Shown here: positions 9,629 to 19,494 of the stretch, in pieces
Layout of the letters: the number at the start of each line of letters is the position of its first letter
Position numbering within the stretch: the first letter of the stretch is position 1
Assembly (NCBI RefSeq): GCF_005405205.1
Contig: NZ_BJDP01000001.1
Span: forward strand, 248,001 to 312,000
Source: Enterococcus pingfangensis
GTDB taxonomy: Bacteria > Bacillota > Bacilli > Lactobacillales > Enterococcaceae
Direction: 5' to 3'
DNA length: 64,000 bases
Position numbers and translations under genes: made by a program
The notes under the pieces: model-generated
What the model was told of the DNA's origin: nothing
Database searches by the model: none
Seen by the model: the letters and a program-made list of their open reading frames with translations, nothing else

Positions 9629-10030
9629 ACCCTGAATTGCTGCAATTTTCTGTAAGCCATGTTTTGTCCGACGATCAACTCAGGGAAGTGTGATCATCGG
9701 GGTAATCATCTATCTCCGACATTACTGTCGGCTCTTTCATCGTTCATTTCCTTAGAAAAAGCGCCCCTACCATTGTTTGGGTTGCTCGCTCGAGGGGTTT
9801 ACCGCGTTCCACCATTTTGATTTCTCAAAATGCTTCGTCACTGTGGCACTTTCAAGAATACTCAGACATAGATTGCTCCTTAGCCCTTTTTTCTGCCGTT
9901 ACTTCCTAAGAAGTACCTTAGCTTATGGTTTCGCTAAGCACGAACACTACAGACATCTCAGTCTGTGCGAGCATGGACTTTCCTCAGCCTGCGTAATGCA
10001 GACCGCGATCACCTGAAAATTGCATCATTC
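9629..10030 (-). ncRNA. rnpB: RNase P RNA, class B
   Basis: The catalytic RNA that cuts the 5' leader from pre-tRNA. The minus strand carries the conserved blocks of the Bacillus-type RNA in order: GAGGAAAGTCCATGCTCGCA (P3/CR-I), TAGTGTTCGTGC, GAAAGTGCCACAGTGACGAA, TGGAACGCGGTAAACCCCTC, AGATAGATGATTACC and the 3' ACAAAACATGGCTTACAGA. The 5' TGCAATTTTC pairs with the 3' GAAAATTGCA to form P1, so the ends are accurate to a few bases. It starts just after the gpsB stop codon. The frame read in the opposite direction here is not a gene. Confidence 0.97.
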
Positions 10031-10034
10031 AAAT

Positions 10035-10439
10035 TTAAAACTGACGAGTTTTTTCGATGTCGCTTTCATCTTGAGTATAGTTTTGACTAAAATCAGATGA
10101 AGCTGCGTTGCTTGACGCTTGTTGGTCAAGTTTCTTACCGAATACTTCTCTTTCAAGATTTGATAAACGTTTCAAAATATCAAAGTTTGTAACAGCTGAA
10201 CTCTTAGGCGCCGCCTCTTTTACACGAGAAGGTGCTGGTTGAGCTTTTGACAGTTGTTCCACTTTCGCTTTCAAACGATCATTTTCTTCTTTTAATGTTA
10301 GTACTTCTTTGTTATAAGCTTCATAATCTTTGATGACATTGTCCAAAAATTCATCAACTTCGATTGGATCGTAGCCACGCATTTTTGTTTTGAATTCTTG
10401 CTCCAAAATATCATTTGGAGTATAGATTACATTCGCCAT
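10035..10439 (-). CDS. gpsB: Cell division/peptidoglycan adaptor GpsB
   Basis: A cytosolic DivIVA-like coiled-coil protein that links class A penicillin-binding proteins to the division machinery. Residues 1-70 match the DivIVA/GpsB N-terminal domain (TPNDILEQEFKTKMRGYDPIEVDEFLD), followed by a coiled coil, a Ser/Ala/Pro linker (about 66-83) and the short C-terminal trimerisation helix NFDILKRLSNLEREVFGK. An Asn/Ser/Asp-rich tail ends in KTRQF. GAGGTG lies upstream. The ypsA-gpsB-rnpB order is the classic Firmicutes arrangement, and ponA, the class A PBP, is encoded nearby. Confidence 0.96.
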   Translation of the reverse strand: MANVIYTPNDILEQEFKTKMRGYDPIEVDEFLDNVIKDYEAYNKEVLTLKEENDRLKAKVEQLSKAQPAPSRVKEAAPKSSAVTNFDILKRLSNLEREVFGKKLDQQASSNAASSDFSQNYTQDESDIEKTRQF

Positions 10440-10506
10440 TTTTTCACCTCATTAGCTCAATCTTAATTTACTTCCTTACATATTCTAGCTGATATATCAA
10501 AGGAAA

Positions 10507-11064
10507 TCAAACACTATCCTCAAAGTCTGAAAAATTTTCTAAATCATCCATCGTGATAGAAAGCAATTCATAAGGATTTTTTTCTTGGTATTTGCTGACA
10601 TCTTCTAAAAAAAACTTGCTTTTACCTGGATATTCACTATCATACACGACCAATGCAGCGTCTGTATGCTGCAGCAAGAAATTTACATGATTTTTAAACT
10701 GTCCTGGCTGCTGATACGGTTGATGGCTGACCGCATCAACAAAATCAGCGGTTTGTACAAGCTCACTTAAAAGCAATTGATTGGGTTCTTTCCATTTGTT
10801 CCCAAAACTTTCAAAAGGAAAAATGATTGCTAATTTTATTTCTGGATACTCCTGTTTCAATTCATTGACTAACTGCCCCACCCAAATCTCTGTCCCAAGA
10901 TTTCCGCTGATAATGATCCACTCTAATCCATTTTCAATCAAAGCGGTCAATTCTCTTCTTAAAATATTCTTAATCACCTTTACACGCGGGTCCTTCTCAT
11001 TGAAAATTCCCAATTCATAACTTTGATAACCGGTCACGTATAATCTTTGTATTATTTCATTCAT
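10507..11064 (-). CDS. ypsA: YpsA-type SLOG family protein (DUF1273)
   Basis: A 185-residue Rossmann-like protein of the SLOG superfamily (YpsA, DUF1273). The key region is the glycine-containing WIIISGNLGTEIWVGQL (about 49-65), typical of SLOG nucleotide-binding folds, followed by conserved LAIIFPFESFGNKWKE. In B. subtilis and S. aureus YpsA affects cell division, consistent with its place just upstream of gpsB. It is separated from gpsB by 67 bp. It diverges from recU. Confidence 0.9.
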   Translation of the reverse strand: MNEIIQRLYVTGYQSYELGIFNEKDPRVKVIKNILRRELTALIENGLEWIIISGNLGTEIWVGQLVNELKQEYPEIKLAIIFPFESFGNKWKEPNQLLLSELVQTADFVDAVSHQPYQQPGQFKNHVNFLLQHTDAALVVYDSEYPGKSKFFLEDVSKYQEKNPYELLSITMDDLENFSDFEDSV

Positions 11065-11146
11065 TGCATTTTCCTTACTTTCACTTAAAAATAAAATATC
11101 TTTCGAAAAAATTTGCTATAATAACTAACAGGAGTGTGATGAAAAA

Positions 11147-11752
11147 ATGACCTTCCGTTATCCTAATGGTCAATCATTTTCACAAAAAAATCCACGAGAA
11201 CGCTCAGCAACAAGAGAAACGACGTTTGCTAATCGCGGTATGCGCTTTGAAGAAGCAATCAATCAAAGCAACGAATACTACTTAACTCATGATAAGGCAG
11301 TTGTCCATAAAAAGCCAACGCCGCTTCAAATCGTTAAGGTCGATTATCCTAAACGAAGTGCTGCAGTTATTAAGGAAGCTTATTTTAGGCAACCTTCTAC
11401 TACTGATTATAACGGTGTTTATCGCGGATATTATTTAGATTTTGAAGCAAAGGAAACAAAGAACAAAACCTCGTTCCCACTTAAAAATTTTCATCAGCAT
11501 CAAATTACTCACATGAGGCAATGCTTGAAGCAAGAGGCGATTTGTTTTGTTTTACTTTGGTTTTCAAGCTTGAATCGTTGCTTTTTTCTTTCTGCCGAAG
11601 ATTTGGTAGACTACTGGAATCAACAAGAAAACGGCAGAAAATCAATACCGCTGGATCTGATCGAAACAGCTGGTATCGAGATCGTACCGCAAATCGCTCC
11701 AAGAATCCCTTACTTAGTAGCGGTAGAACAATATCTTGAAAAAAGGAGTTAA
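11147..11752 (+). CDS. recU: Holliday junction resolvase RecU
   Basis: Cuts four-way DNA junctions during recombinational repair and chromosome segregation. At 201 residues it has the family's usual length. Visible motifs are NRGMRFEEAINQSNEYY near the N-terminus, the catalytic core PSTTDYNGVYRGYYLDFEAK (about 84-104, with D and ExK of the PD-(D/E)xK site), and HQHQITHM. A GGAG site precedes the ATG. It is immediately followed by ponA (4 bp), the conserved recU-pbp1 operon of Firmicutes. Confidence 0.95.
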   Translation: MTFRYPNGQSFSQKNPRERSATRETTFANRGMRFEEAINQSNEYYLTHDKAVVHKKPTPLQIVKVDYPKRSAAVIKEAYFRQPSTTDYNGVYRGYYLDFEAKETKNKTSFPLKNFHQHQITHMRQCLKQEAICFVLLWFSSLNRCFFLSAEDLVDYWNQQENGRKSIPLDLIETAGIEIVPQIAPRIPYLVAVEQYLEKRS

Positions 11753-11756
11753 TCAC

Positions 11757-14021
11757 ATGGCTAATCCCTCCCGTTCGCAAAAAAACAAGCGAACTACCAA
11801 AGGAAAGAAACCAACACCACGCAACCCGCAAAAGCGTCATATCGGGTTGAAAATCCTCATTGCAATCTTCGGACTGCTCTGCGCCGCGCTACTTTCCGGC
11901 ATTGGGCTCTTTTTCTTTTATGTGAAAGATGCACCAGCTTTAAGTGAAAAAAAATTAGATGCGACTGTCTCATCAAAACTTTATGACAGTGACGGCAATA
12001 TCTTTGAAGATCTCGGTGCTGAAAAACGCGAGAAAGTCAGCGCCACCAAAATTCCGCAAGAATTAGATGATGCAATCGTTTCGGTTGAAGACCGCCGCTT
12101 TTTTAAACACAACGGCGTAGATCCAGTCCGAATAATGGGTTCATTAGTCCACAATGTGACAAATGACGGCGGATTACAAGGCGGAAGTACGTTGACCCAA
12201 CAGCTTGTCAAACTATCTTTCTTCTCAACAAAAACTTCTGATCAAACGTTGCGCAGAAAAGCGCAAGAAGCTTGGTTAGCGATCCAACTTGAGAAAAAGA
12301 ATTCAAAACAAGAAATTTTGACGTATTATATCAACAAAGTCTATATGGCCAATGGTCTTTACGGAATGGAAACAGCTGCAGAAGCTTATTTTGGGAAAGA
12401 ATTACAGTATTTGTCGATTTCCCAAACGGCCCTACTGGCTGGGATGCCGCAAGCACCTAATTCCTATGATCCTTACCAACATCCAGAAGCAGCGAAAGAA
12501 CGACGCGATACTGTTCTTTATACGATGTTGAATAATAAAAAAATATCCCAAACAGATTACGACAAAGCAACAAAAGAACCAATTGATGAAGGGTTACTGC
12601 CGTTAGAAACAGACAACCAAGAACGAAAAGTTGCTGACAACTATGTCAAAGAAGTCATTGCTCAAGTCGAAGAAAAAACAGGGAAAAACGTTTATACTGA
12701 CGGCTTGGAGATTTATACCAATCTTGATACGGATGCTCAGAATCAACTTTATTCGATCGTCAATGGTGACGAGTATGTACAGTATCCTGATGAATCGTTA
12801 CAGATTGCCGCAACATTAGTCGATAGCAAAACCGGTAAAGTCTCTGCTCAAATCGGCGGACGAAACATCGCCGATGATGTTTATCTTGGGATGAATCGTG
12901 CTGTGACTACGAACCGTGACTTTGGTTCAACGGTTAAACCTATCACTGATTATGGTCCGGCATTTGAGTATTTACAAAAATCAACTGGTGATCGAATTAG
13001 CGACAGTCCTTATACTTACGAAGGAACAAAAACAGCGGTAAAAAATTGGGACAACAGTTACCAAGGCAGCATCACCTTGCGCCAAGCTTTATACGATTCA
13101 CGGAATGTCCCCGCTGTAAAACTATTCAATGAAGTCGGCGCAGAAGATGTCGGCAAATTTTTGAAAAAGCTAGGGATCCAATATAAAGATATCCAGCAAG
13201 CTAATGCCATTTCAAGTAATACTGAAACACAAGATGGAACGAAATATGGTATTTCTACTGAAAAAATGGCGGCGGCTTACGCGGCATTTGCCAATGGCGG
13301 AACTTATAATGAACCGCTGTACATCAATAAAATCAAGTATCAAGATGGTTCTGAACAGACCTTTTCTGCTGAAGGTGAAAAAGCGATGGAACCTTATACA
13401 GCCTACATGGTCACCGATATTTTAAAAGATGTGATCTCAAAAGGAACTGGGACCAAAGCTCAAATTACTAACTTGTTCCAAGCAGGAAAAACTGGAACTT
13501 CTAACTATACTGACGATGAATTAGCAAAGATCGCACATTATGGATCCATTTCACCCGAAGTTATGTTTACTGGTTTCACCCCCAACTATTCATTATCGAT
13601 TTGGGCTGGCTATGACGATCGGATGACGCCGATTACGAGCCAATCTGAAGGAATCGCACAAGATGTTTATCGTGAATTCATGAGTTATGTTTCCGAAAAT
13701 GTCTCGAATGAAGATTGGGAGATGCCAGATGATGTTTTAAGAATCGGAAACGAACTTTATGTCAAAGGGGCTTCTTCAGTTCCTAGCCAATCTAGTTATT
13801 CTGTTCAAAGTTCTTATTACAACAACACATCATTTAGTCAAACGACTGATTCCACCAGCAGTATTGGATCAGCCGCGTCAGAGTCGGCAACCGTTGTTCC
13901 ATCAGAAAGCAGTGTAGAAACACCGCCAGTTAGCTCAGCGGATCCGGTACCTTCCTCATCTGCTGAGGAGCAACCGCCCGCCTCTAGCGCTGAAGAGCCC
14001 GAGGCAACACCAGATCCATAA
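11757..14021 (+). CDS. ponA: Bifunctional class A penicillin-binding protein 1A
   Basis: Polymerises and cross-links peptidoglycan at the outer membrane face. The 754-residue product has a basic cytoplasmic N-terminus and one membrane anchor (about 29-55). The GT51 domain carries EDRRFFKHNGVDP (about 111-123) and GGSTLTQQLVK. The transpeptidase has the SxxK site STVKP (Ser391, Lys394), SRN (448-450) and KTGT (578-581). A Ser/Pro/Glu-rich tail of about 70 residues follows. ATG 11757 is chosen because AAAGGAG lies just upstream; an in-frame start at 11736 overlaps the end of recU. GpsB, encoded nearby, is a known partner in this family. Confidence 0.95.
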   Translation: MANPSRSQKNKRTTKGKKPTPRNPQKRHIGLKILIAIFGLLCAALLSGIGLFFFYVKDAPALSEKKLDATVSSKLYDSDGNIFEDLGAEKREKVSATKIPQELDDAIVSVEDRRFFKHNGVDPVRIMGSLVHNVTNDGGLQGGSTLTQQLVKLSFFSTKTSDQTLRRKAQEAWLAIQLEKKNSKQEILTYYINKVYMANGLYGMETAAEAYFGKELQYLSISQTALLAGMPQAPNSYDPYQHPEAAKERRDTVLYTMLNNKKISQTDYDKATKEPIDEGLLPLETDNQERKVADNYVKEVIAQVEEKTGKNVYTDGLEIYTNLDTDAQNQLYSIVNGDEYVQYPDESLQIAATLVDSKTGKVSAQIGGRNIADDVYLGMNRAVTTNRDFGSTVKPITDYGPAFEYLQKSTGDRISDSPYTYEGTKTAVKNWDNSYQGSITLRQALYDSRNVPAVKLFNEVGAEDVGKFLKKLGIQYKDIQQANAISSNTETQDGTKYGISTEKMAAAYAAFANGGTYNEPLYINKIKYQDGSEQTFSAEGEKAMEPYTAYMVTDILKDVISKGTGTKAQITNLFQAGKTGTSNYTDDELAKIAHYGSISPEVMFTGFTPNYSLSIWAGYDDRMTPITSQSEGIAQDVYREFMSYVSENVSNEDWEMPDDVLRIGNELYVKGASSVPSQSSYSVQSSYYNNTSFSQTTDSTSSIGSAASESATVVPSESSVETPPVSSADPVPSSSAEEQPPASSAEEPEATPDP

Positions 14022-14032
14022 ATAGAAGACTA

Positions 14033-14068
14033 AAAAAGCCGTTCGAAATTATTTTCGAGCGGCTTTTA
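14033..14068. terminator. Bidirectional terminator between ponA and nth
   Basis: AAAAGCCG.TCGAAA and TTTCGA.CGGCTTTT form a strong stem with T runs readable on both strands, serving the convergent ponA and nth genes. It overlaps the 3' end of nth. Confidence 0.85.
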
Positions 14069-14702
14069 ATCTATCTTTTCCATCTTGACACATCTCTAAC
14101 AATGGACAAATCTCGCATTTAGGGGCGCGTGCTGTACAATGATACCGCCCAAAGAAGATCAATGTATGATGACTCTTGACCCAAAGTTTTTTGGGGATTT
14201 TTCGCATCAATGTCGCTTCCACTTCAGTCACCGATGCATTTAGTTTGCATATGCGCAACCGTTTAGCAACTCGTTCAACATGCGTATCGACCGCAATTGC
14301 CGGTACCCCGAATGCATCGCCAAGTACAACATTCGCTGTTTTTCGGCCAACGCCAGGTAACTTAATCAGTTCTTCACGAGACGCCGGAACGCTCCCGCCA
14401 TAATTATCTAACAACATTTGAGCGCATGCTTTAATATTTTTGGCTTTATTCCGATACAAACCGATCGTTTTGATTTTTATCATAATGTCTTCTAGCGGGG
14501 CTTGAGCTAAAGCTTCTGGCGTTGGATAGGCGGCAAAAAGTGCCGGTGTTGCTTTATTGACGGAAACATCGGTTGCCTGGGCGCTTAAAATCACTGCAAT
14601 CAGAAGCTGAAACGGCGATTCAGAGTGCAATTCGCCGACTGCATCGGGAAACATCTCATACATCCGCGATAGAGCTTCCATTGTTTTTTCCTTATTAAGC
14701 AT
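14049..14702 (-). CDS. nth: Endonuclease III
   Basis: A DNA glycosylase/AP lyase that removes oxidised pyrimidines. The 217-residue product has the helix-hairpin-helix motif LPGVGRKTANVVLG, which includes the catalytic Lys, followed by the catalytic Asp in AVDTHVERVAKRL. It ends with the four-cysteine [4Fe-4S] pattern C-x6-C-x2-C-x5-C (CTARAPKCEICPLLEMC). Its start overlaps the dnaD stop by 8 bp, the usual dnaD-nth pair of Firmicutes. Confidence 0.97.
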   Translation of the reverse strand: MLNKEKTMEALSRMYEMFPDAVGELHSESPFQLLIAVILSAQATDVSVNKATPALFAAYPTPEALAQAPLEDIMIKIKTIGLYRNKAKNIKACAQMLLDNYGGSVPASREELIKLPGVGRKTANVVLGDAFGVPAIAVDTHVERVAKRLRICKLNASVTEVEATLMRKIPKKLWVKSHHTLIFFGRYHCTARAPKCEICPLLEMCQDGKDRLKAARK

Positions 14703-15405
14703 CCGGATCTTTCCTTTCCAACCAATTATACAAAGAAACTTTCGGTAATTCTTCGGTTTGATTTTGTTCGTCTTTTTGCAATAAGATTTGTTTTCTTCGC
14801 CGCTGCTCTTCTTCTACCTGAGCCTTAGAACGAATATTTTTCTTTTCCCAACTTTGTAAGACTGTTTCGATATATTTAAAATTATAGGCTTGATTCAATA
14901 CTGCTTCTTGCAGCGCCAATTCAATCAACCCTGGTGAATAGTGATCGTCATTTATCCAATAACCGATTTTTTGATATTCAATTGGTGACAACGGACGACC
15001 AAATTCTTGCTCAAAGGATTTCAGCATTTTCTTTTGTGCCGCTAAATCGTTTTTTTCTTCTGTTTCAAAACGCTCTTGTTCTTCTAATCTGGACAATTTT
15101 TCAAAAGCGGGCAATAGATTGTAGCGATCACTTTGCTGTCCATTGGCATCTAAGGCTGTCTCAAGGGTCACAAACTCTTTTTCAACCAGATTATTCAATG
15201 AACTGTAAATCTGCTCTGCCGTGCTCCCCATGGCTTTAGCGATCAGTGTCAGATTTGGAAAATCTTCTCCTGATTGATGAGCCGCATAAAGCTGCAGCCA
15301 TAACATAAATTCATTTGTATTCAAATCAAGTTTTGTATAATTTTGCAGCAGCAAATTCGAGATCGTCGTCTCGCCGGCTGCTAGATAATCTTGTAATGAA
15401 ATCAT
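14695..15405 (-). CDS. dnaD: Primosomal replication protein DnaD
   Basis: Helps load the replicative helicase at oriC and restart sites. The 236-residue protein has the winged-helix DnaD N-terminal oligomerisation domain (about 1-100) and a C-terminal DDBH2 domain with the conserved EFGRPLSPIEYQKIGYWINDD (about 133-153) and YKYIETVLQSWEKKNI-like end. It is followed by nth with overlapping ends. Confidence 0.93.
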   Translation of the reverse strand: MISLQDYLAAGETTISNLLLQNYTKLDLNTNEFMLWLQLYAAHQSGEDFPNLTLIAKAMGSTAEQIYSSLNNLVEKEFVTLETALDANGQQSDRYNLLPAFEKLSRLEEQERFETEEKNDLAAQKKMLKSFEQEFGRPLSPIEYQKIGYWINDDHYSPGLIELALQEAVLNQAYNFKYIETVLQSWEKKNIRSKAQVEEEQRRRKQILLQKDEQNQTEELPKVSLYNWLERKDPDA

Positions 15406-15481
15406 TTGAAATCCTCCAATTCCATCTTAGTTTACACCAAAAAAATCGGAAGTCCAACTATAAGGAAATAGTTTTTACTTA

Positions 15482-15514
15482 CAAAAAAACAGAAGGGTCT
15501 CCCCTCCTGTTTCA
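15482..15514 (-). terminator. Terminator of nox
   Basis: On the minus strand AACAG.AGGG and CCCTTCTGTT pair around a GAGA loop, followed by a run of seven T. Confidence 0.85.
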
Positions 15515-15516
15515 GT

Positions 15517-16860
15517 TTATTCTGCTTCTGCTAGAGCAGCTTGAGCCAAAATATTCAAGTAATTCCACGGACGATCAAAATGTGGTTGGAAGAAGAAATC
15601 TTGCAATGCCAAGTCTTCCAAAGTCATCCCATTTTGAATGGCAATAGATAACGTATTCGCTGATTGAGTGATGTCATATTTTGAAAGGAATTGGGCACCT
15701 AAGATCTTGTTCGTTCCCTTTTCCGAAACAATTTCCATCAATACTTTTTCTGTTGTCGGCATAAATTCAGGACGATAGTTGTCTTCAACGACTGTTACAT
15801 TTGCATCGATTTTATTCAATGCCGCACTTTCTTTTGTTAATCCAGTCGATCCGATCGTCCAGCCAAATAGGTACAGTCCAGAAGTTCCTTGTGTTCCGCG
15901 ATACTTCATTTTTTGTTCAACTAAATTTTGTCCAACTAACATTCCTTGACGCACGGCATTCGTCGCTAAAGGGATGTATTGAGCTTGTCCAGTCGGGTTA
16001 TAATGAACGACTGTCGAATCACCAGCTGAAAAAATATCTGGGTCGCTTGATTGCATATATTCGTTTACTTTGATTGCACCGCTTGGCAGCATATCAACTT
16101 TGCCTTTCAATAAATCAGTGTTAGGACGGAAGCCGACACATAAAATCACCATGTCCGCATCAAACTCTTGACTGGCAGTCACCACTTTTGTCACTGTACC
16201 AGACTCATCTGCAACGAATTCATTTACATTTTCCCCTAATGCTAAAGTTACTCCACGATCGACTAATTCTTTTTCTAAGACGTCTGTAAATGGTTCATCC
16301 AAATATTTGTTTAAAATTCTTGGCAATCCATCAATCAATGTTACTTGCTTGCCAGATTCTGCAAAAGCTTCCACTAATTCGATTCCGATATAACCGCCGC
16401 CGACTACGACTACTTTTTTCGCATCCTTTGCTTGTTCAATGATGACATTGGCTTGATTATAGTTTTTACATAATAAAATATTTTTGGCTTCGATTCCTTT
16501 GATTGGCGGAATAATCGGCCAAGAACCGGTTGTTACTACTAATTTATCATACTCGACGATTTTTTCTTCGTTTGTTTTAAGATCTTTGGCCGTTACTTTT
16601 TTTGCCTCAGTATCAATAGTTGTTACATCATGTTCCATGTTCACTTCTGCACCTAAAGATGCAAGCTCTTCGGGGTTAGAGTAAAACAGACCCGCAGGAT
16701 CCTTCACAACCCCGCCAACATATAAAGCGATTCCACAAGACAAGAAAGAAATATTATCATTTCGCTCAAAGACCGTTACTTCTGCATCTGGGTGGTTAGC
16801 TAAAATATTTTTAACGGCTGCTGTGCCGGCATGTGTACATCCTACTACTACTACTTTCAT
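15517..16860 (-). CDS. nox: NADH oxidase (water-forming type, CoA-disulfide reductase family)
   Basis: A flavoprotein that oxidises NADH with O2, regenerating NAD+ and removing oxygen. The 447-residue product has the FAD site VVVVGCTHAGTAA at the N-terminus, the redox-active Cys42 in SFLSCGIALYVGG, the NAD site VVVGGGYIGIELVEA and a second FAD motif IFSAGDST. Its length matches enterococcal Nox. The start at 16860 is set by GAGGG upstream; an in-frame extension to 16962 would read through the promoter. A Rex-like palindrome sits at the predicted transcription start, pointing to control by the NADH/NAD ratio. Confidence 0.93.
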   Translation of the reverse strand: MKVVVVGCTHAGTAAVKNILANHPDAEVTVFERNDNISFLSCGIALYVGGVVKDPAGLFYSNPEELASLGAEVNMEHDVTTIDTEAKKVTAKDLKTNEEKIVEYDKLVVTTGSWPIIPPIKGIEAKNILLCKNYNQANVIIEQAKDAKKVVVVGGGYIGIELVEAFAESGKQVTLIDGLPRILNKYLDEPFTDVLEKELVDRGVTLALGENVNEFVADESGTVTKVVTASQEFDADMVILCVGFRPNTDLLKGKVDMLPSGAIKVNEYMQSSDPDIFSAGDSTVVHYNPTGQAQYIPLATNAVRQGMLVGQNLVEQKMKYRGTQGTSGLYLFGWTIGSTGLTKESAALNKIDANVTVVEDNYRPEFMPTTEKVLMEIVSEKGTNKILGAQFLSKYDITQSANTLSIAIQNGMTLEDLALQDFFFQPHFDRPWNYLNILAQAALAEAE

Positions 16861-16890
16861 CAGTATCCCTCTTTCATCCAACTGTTTTTT

Positions 16891-16910
16891 ATTTGCAAAT
16901 TTTTGCACAA
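16891..16910 (-). promoter_or_regulatory. Rex-like operator at the nox start site
   Basis: The minus strand reads TTGTGCAAAAATTTGCAAAT, an imperfect palindrome close to the Rex pattern TTGTGAAnnnnTTCACAA. It lies directly downstream of the -10 element, where a repressor would block initiation. Assignment to Rex is inference. Confidence 0.45.
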
Positions 16911-16914
16911 GGAC

Positions 16915-16942
16915 AGTATAACAAAATTTATATTTCTCCCAA
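16915..16942 (-). promoter_or_regulatory. Promoter of nox
   Basis: On the minus strand, TTGGGA (16937-16942) and TATACT (16915-16920) are 16 bp apart. The -10 is near consensus; the -35 is weaker. Confidence 0.6.
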
Positions 16943-17059
16943 ATTATTTTGCTCATAAACAAACAATTATTTTTTGTTTAAAGAACATATGTAAGCGTAG
17001 TTAGATTTTAGTGAGTGTCAGTAGTTTTGTATAATATTATGTAAACTTTTTATTCAAAT

Positions 17060-17092
17060 AAAAAAGTTGAGAAGGATTCCTTCTCAACTTAG
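17060..17092 (-). terminator. Terminator of tkt
   Basis: A nearly perfect palindrome (AAGTTGAGAAGGA and its complement) overlapping the tkt 3' flank is followed on the minus strand by TTTTTTATTTG. Confidence 0.85.
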
Positions 17093-17098
17093 TGATAA

Positions 17099-19093
17099 TT
17101 ATAATTCGTTAAATGTATTTACAACATTCTCAACCGTAAAGCCGAATTGTTCTAAGACGTAATCGCCAGGCGCTGAAGCTCCAAAATGATCAATTCCGAT
17201 CATCTTGCCTTCTGTACCGATATAACGTTCCCAGCCAAATGGTGAAGCTGCTTCAACTGCTACACGTTTTGTCACTGCTTTTGGCAAGACAGATTCTTTG
17301 TATGCTTCGTCTTGAGCTTCGAATAAATCAAAACTTGGAAGAGAAACAACAGAAACATCTTTTCCTTGAGCTTTTAGTTCTTTTTGCGCTTGAACGGCTA
17401 GATTGACTTCAGAACCTGTCGCAATCAAGATACCATCAGGTGTATTTGATTCAGCTTTAGAGATAACGTAACCGCCTTTAGCCACGCCTTCTTTTGCGGT
17501 ATTCTTGCTGTTAGGTAAAACTGGCAAGTTTTGACGACTCAAGACTAAGATCGTTGGTTTGTTTTTAGTTTCTAAAGCTTTTAACCAAGCTGCGGATGTT
17601 TCATTGCCGTCAGCCGGACGAATCACTTGAACGTTTGGCATGCAGCGAACACTTGCTAATTGTTCGATTGGTTCATGAGTTGGTCCGTCTTCGCCGACAG
17701 CTACTGAATCATGCGTCAATACGTAAACAACTGGTAAGTTTTGGATTGCAGACATCCGAACTGCTGGACGTAAGTAATCAGTAAATACGAAGAATGTTCC
17801 GCCATAGACACGTGTTCCGCCATGTAAATGAATACCGTTCATTGCGCTCGCCATTGCAAATTCACGAACACCAAACCAAATATTACGTCCTTCATAAGAA
17901 CCTGGTTGGAATTCAGCTTCATTGGCAATCGTCGTATTGTTTGAACCAGATAAATCGGCTGATCCGCCCCAGACGTTAGGAACGGCTTTCGCGATTGCTT
18001 GGATCGCCTCTTTGCTTGAAACTCGGCTTGCTTGAGCGGTGCCTTCTTCATAGACTGGTAACGCTTCTTCCCAGTTTTCAGGCAATTCGCCGGCAAAAGC
18101 TGTTTTAAATTGTTTCGCCAATTCAGGATGTGCTTTTTCATAGTTTGCAAACATTGCATCCCATGCAGCTTCTGTTTTAGCACCTTTATCATTGATTTCT
18201 TCTTTGAAACGTTTTGCAACTTCTTCTGGTACTGTAAAGTCAGGATATTCCCAGCCATAAACAGCTTTTGCTGCGGCGATTCCGTCTTGTCCAATCGGTG
18301 CGCCGTGAACTGCTGAAGTTCCTTCTTTAGGAGCACCAAAGCCAATAACCGTTTTGATTTCGATTAATGTTGGTTTTTCAGTTTCAGCCTTTGCTTCATC
18401 GATTGCTTTAGAAATTGCTGCTAAGTCATTGCCGTCTTCAACTAAAATATGTTGCCAGCCATATGCTTCATAGCGAGCACCAACATTTTCAGTGAAGGCT
18501 TTTGAAGTTGGTCCATCTAATGAAATATCATTTGAATCGTATAATACGACCAATTTACCAAGTTTTAAATGTCCTGCCATTGAACTTGCTTCGCCAGAAA
18601 CACCTTCCATTAGATCCCCATCGCCACAAAGTGCGAAAGTATAATGATCCATTACATTGAAGCTGTCGCGGTTATAAGTTGCTGCTAAATGAGCCTCAGC
18701 CATTGCCATTCCGACAGAAGTTGAGATACCTTGGCCTAGAGGACCTGATGTTGCTTCAACACCATCTGTGTGTTGATATTCAGGGTGACCTGGCGTTTTA
18801 CTTTCCCATTGACGGAAACTCTTCAAGTCATCGATCGTTACTTGATAGCCTGCAAGATGCAACAAGCTGTAAAGCATCGCTGAACCATGTCCTGCGGATA
18901 AAATAAAACGATCACGATTTGGCCAGTTTAATGAAGTTGCTGGATTGATATTTAAATGTTTTGTCCATAAAGCATATGCCATTGGAGCTGCCCCCATTGG
19001 TAAACCTGGATGGCCAGAATTTGCTTTTTGAATTGCCTCGATACTTAATGTTCTGATTGTGTTTACACCTAATTGATCGATTTTATCGAACAA
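17099..19093 (-). CDS. tkt: Transketolase
   Basis: A thiamine-diphosphate enzyme of the pentose phosphate pathway that transfers two-carbon units between sugar phosphates. The 664-residue product has the N-terminal [17 protein letters not shown], the ThDP-binding [13 protein letters not shown] (about 153-165) with downstream N, and the pyrimidine-domain region [19 protein letters not shown]. The start is TTG 19093, supported by AAGGAGG at a good distance and by the family N-terminus. It lies downstream of ynzC, as in Bacillus (lexA/ynzC/tkt region). Confidence 0.96.
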   Translation of the reverse strand: MFDKIDQLGVNTIRTLSIEAIQKANSGHPGLPMGAAPMAYALWTKHLNINPATSLNWPNRDRFILSAGHGSAMLYSLLHLAGYQVTIDDLKSFRQWESKTPGHPEYQHTDGVEATSGPLGQGISTSVGMAMAEAHLAATYNRDSFNVMDHYTFALCGDGDLMEGVSGEASSMAGHLKLGKLVVLYDSNDISLDGPTSKAFTENVGARYEAYGWQHILVEDGNDLAAISKAIDEAKAETEKPTLIEIKTVIGFGAPKEGTSAVHGAPIGQDGIAAAKAVYGWEYPDFTVPEEVAKRFKEEINDKGAKTEAAWDAMFANYEKAHPELAKQFKTAFAGELPENWEEALPVYEEGTAQASRVSSKEAIQAIAKAVPNVWGGSADLSGSNNTTIANEAEFQPGSYEGRNIWFGVREFAMASAMNGIHLHGGTRVYGGTFFVFTDYLRPAVRMSAIQNLPVVYVLTHDSVAVGEDGPTHEPIEQLASVRCMPNVQVIRPADGNETSAAWLKALETKNKPTILVLSRQNLPVLPNSKNTAKEGVAKGGYVISKAESNTPDGILIATGSEVNLAVQAQKELKAQGKDVSVVSLPSFDLFEAQDEAYKESVLPKAVTKRVAVEAASPFGWERYIGTEGKMIGIDHFGASAPGDYVLEQFGFTVENVVNTFNEL

Positions 19094-19185
19094 AATAATT
19101 CCTCCTTTTTGGTCATAAATACTTTAATTGTAGCCTTATTGTAACCGATTTATTTTGACATTTCAATGACTTGCCAGCAAAAGAT

Positions 19186-19428
19186 TTATTTTCTGTTGTG
19201 TAATCCTTTTTTCTTTTGGATTTCTTTCAACTTTTCTGGCGTAACATCGTTGCCTTCGGGATCAACGACTTTCATCCCTTCGATGTGATGGCGCATTCCG
19301 CTGCGGAACGATGCAATGTATTCTTTTCGCAAGACGCTTTGCTCATGCGCTTCCGCGTCTGTTAAGCCAACTGTTTTCTTTTTCTTAGCTAATTCATTGA
19401 TTCTTGCTATTGTTTCATCGTTAATCAT
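19186..19428 (-). CDS. ynzC: DUF896/UPF0291 protein, YnzC-like
   Basis: An 80-residue soluble helical protein of the YnzC family. The family signature is visible: [17 protein letters not shown], then [18 protein letters not shown]. The function is not established. ATG 19428 is chosen because AAGAGGTG lies upstream; an in-frame extension to 19491 would run into the lexA operator. In B. subtilis the ynzC family member belongs to the LexA-controlled yneA cluster, and here its start lies about 65 bp from a LexA box. Confidence 0.88.
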   Translation of the reverse strand: MINDETIARINELAKKKKTVGLTDAEAHEQSVLRKEYIASFRSGMRHHIEGMKVVDPEGNDVTPEKLKEIQKKKGLHNRK

Positions 19429-19494
19429 CTTGAGCACCTCTTTTCCTTCTCTAATTATACATAAAAAATAATAAGTTAAAAGTACAAGCAAATA

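Noticed and set aside
9777-10016. 79-residue plus-strand ORF
   Set aside because: It lies entirely inside rnpB on the opposite strand; the RNA's conserved blocks explain the sequence.
17839-18345. 168-residue minus-strand ORF
   Set aside because: It is a shifted frame within tkt, whose own reading frame is intact and conserved.
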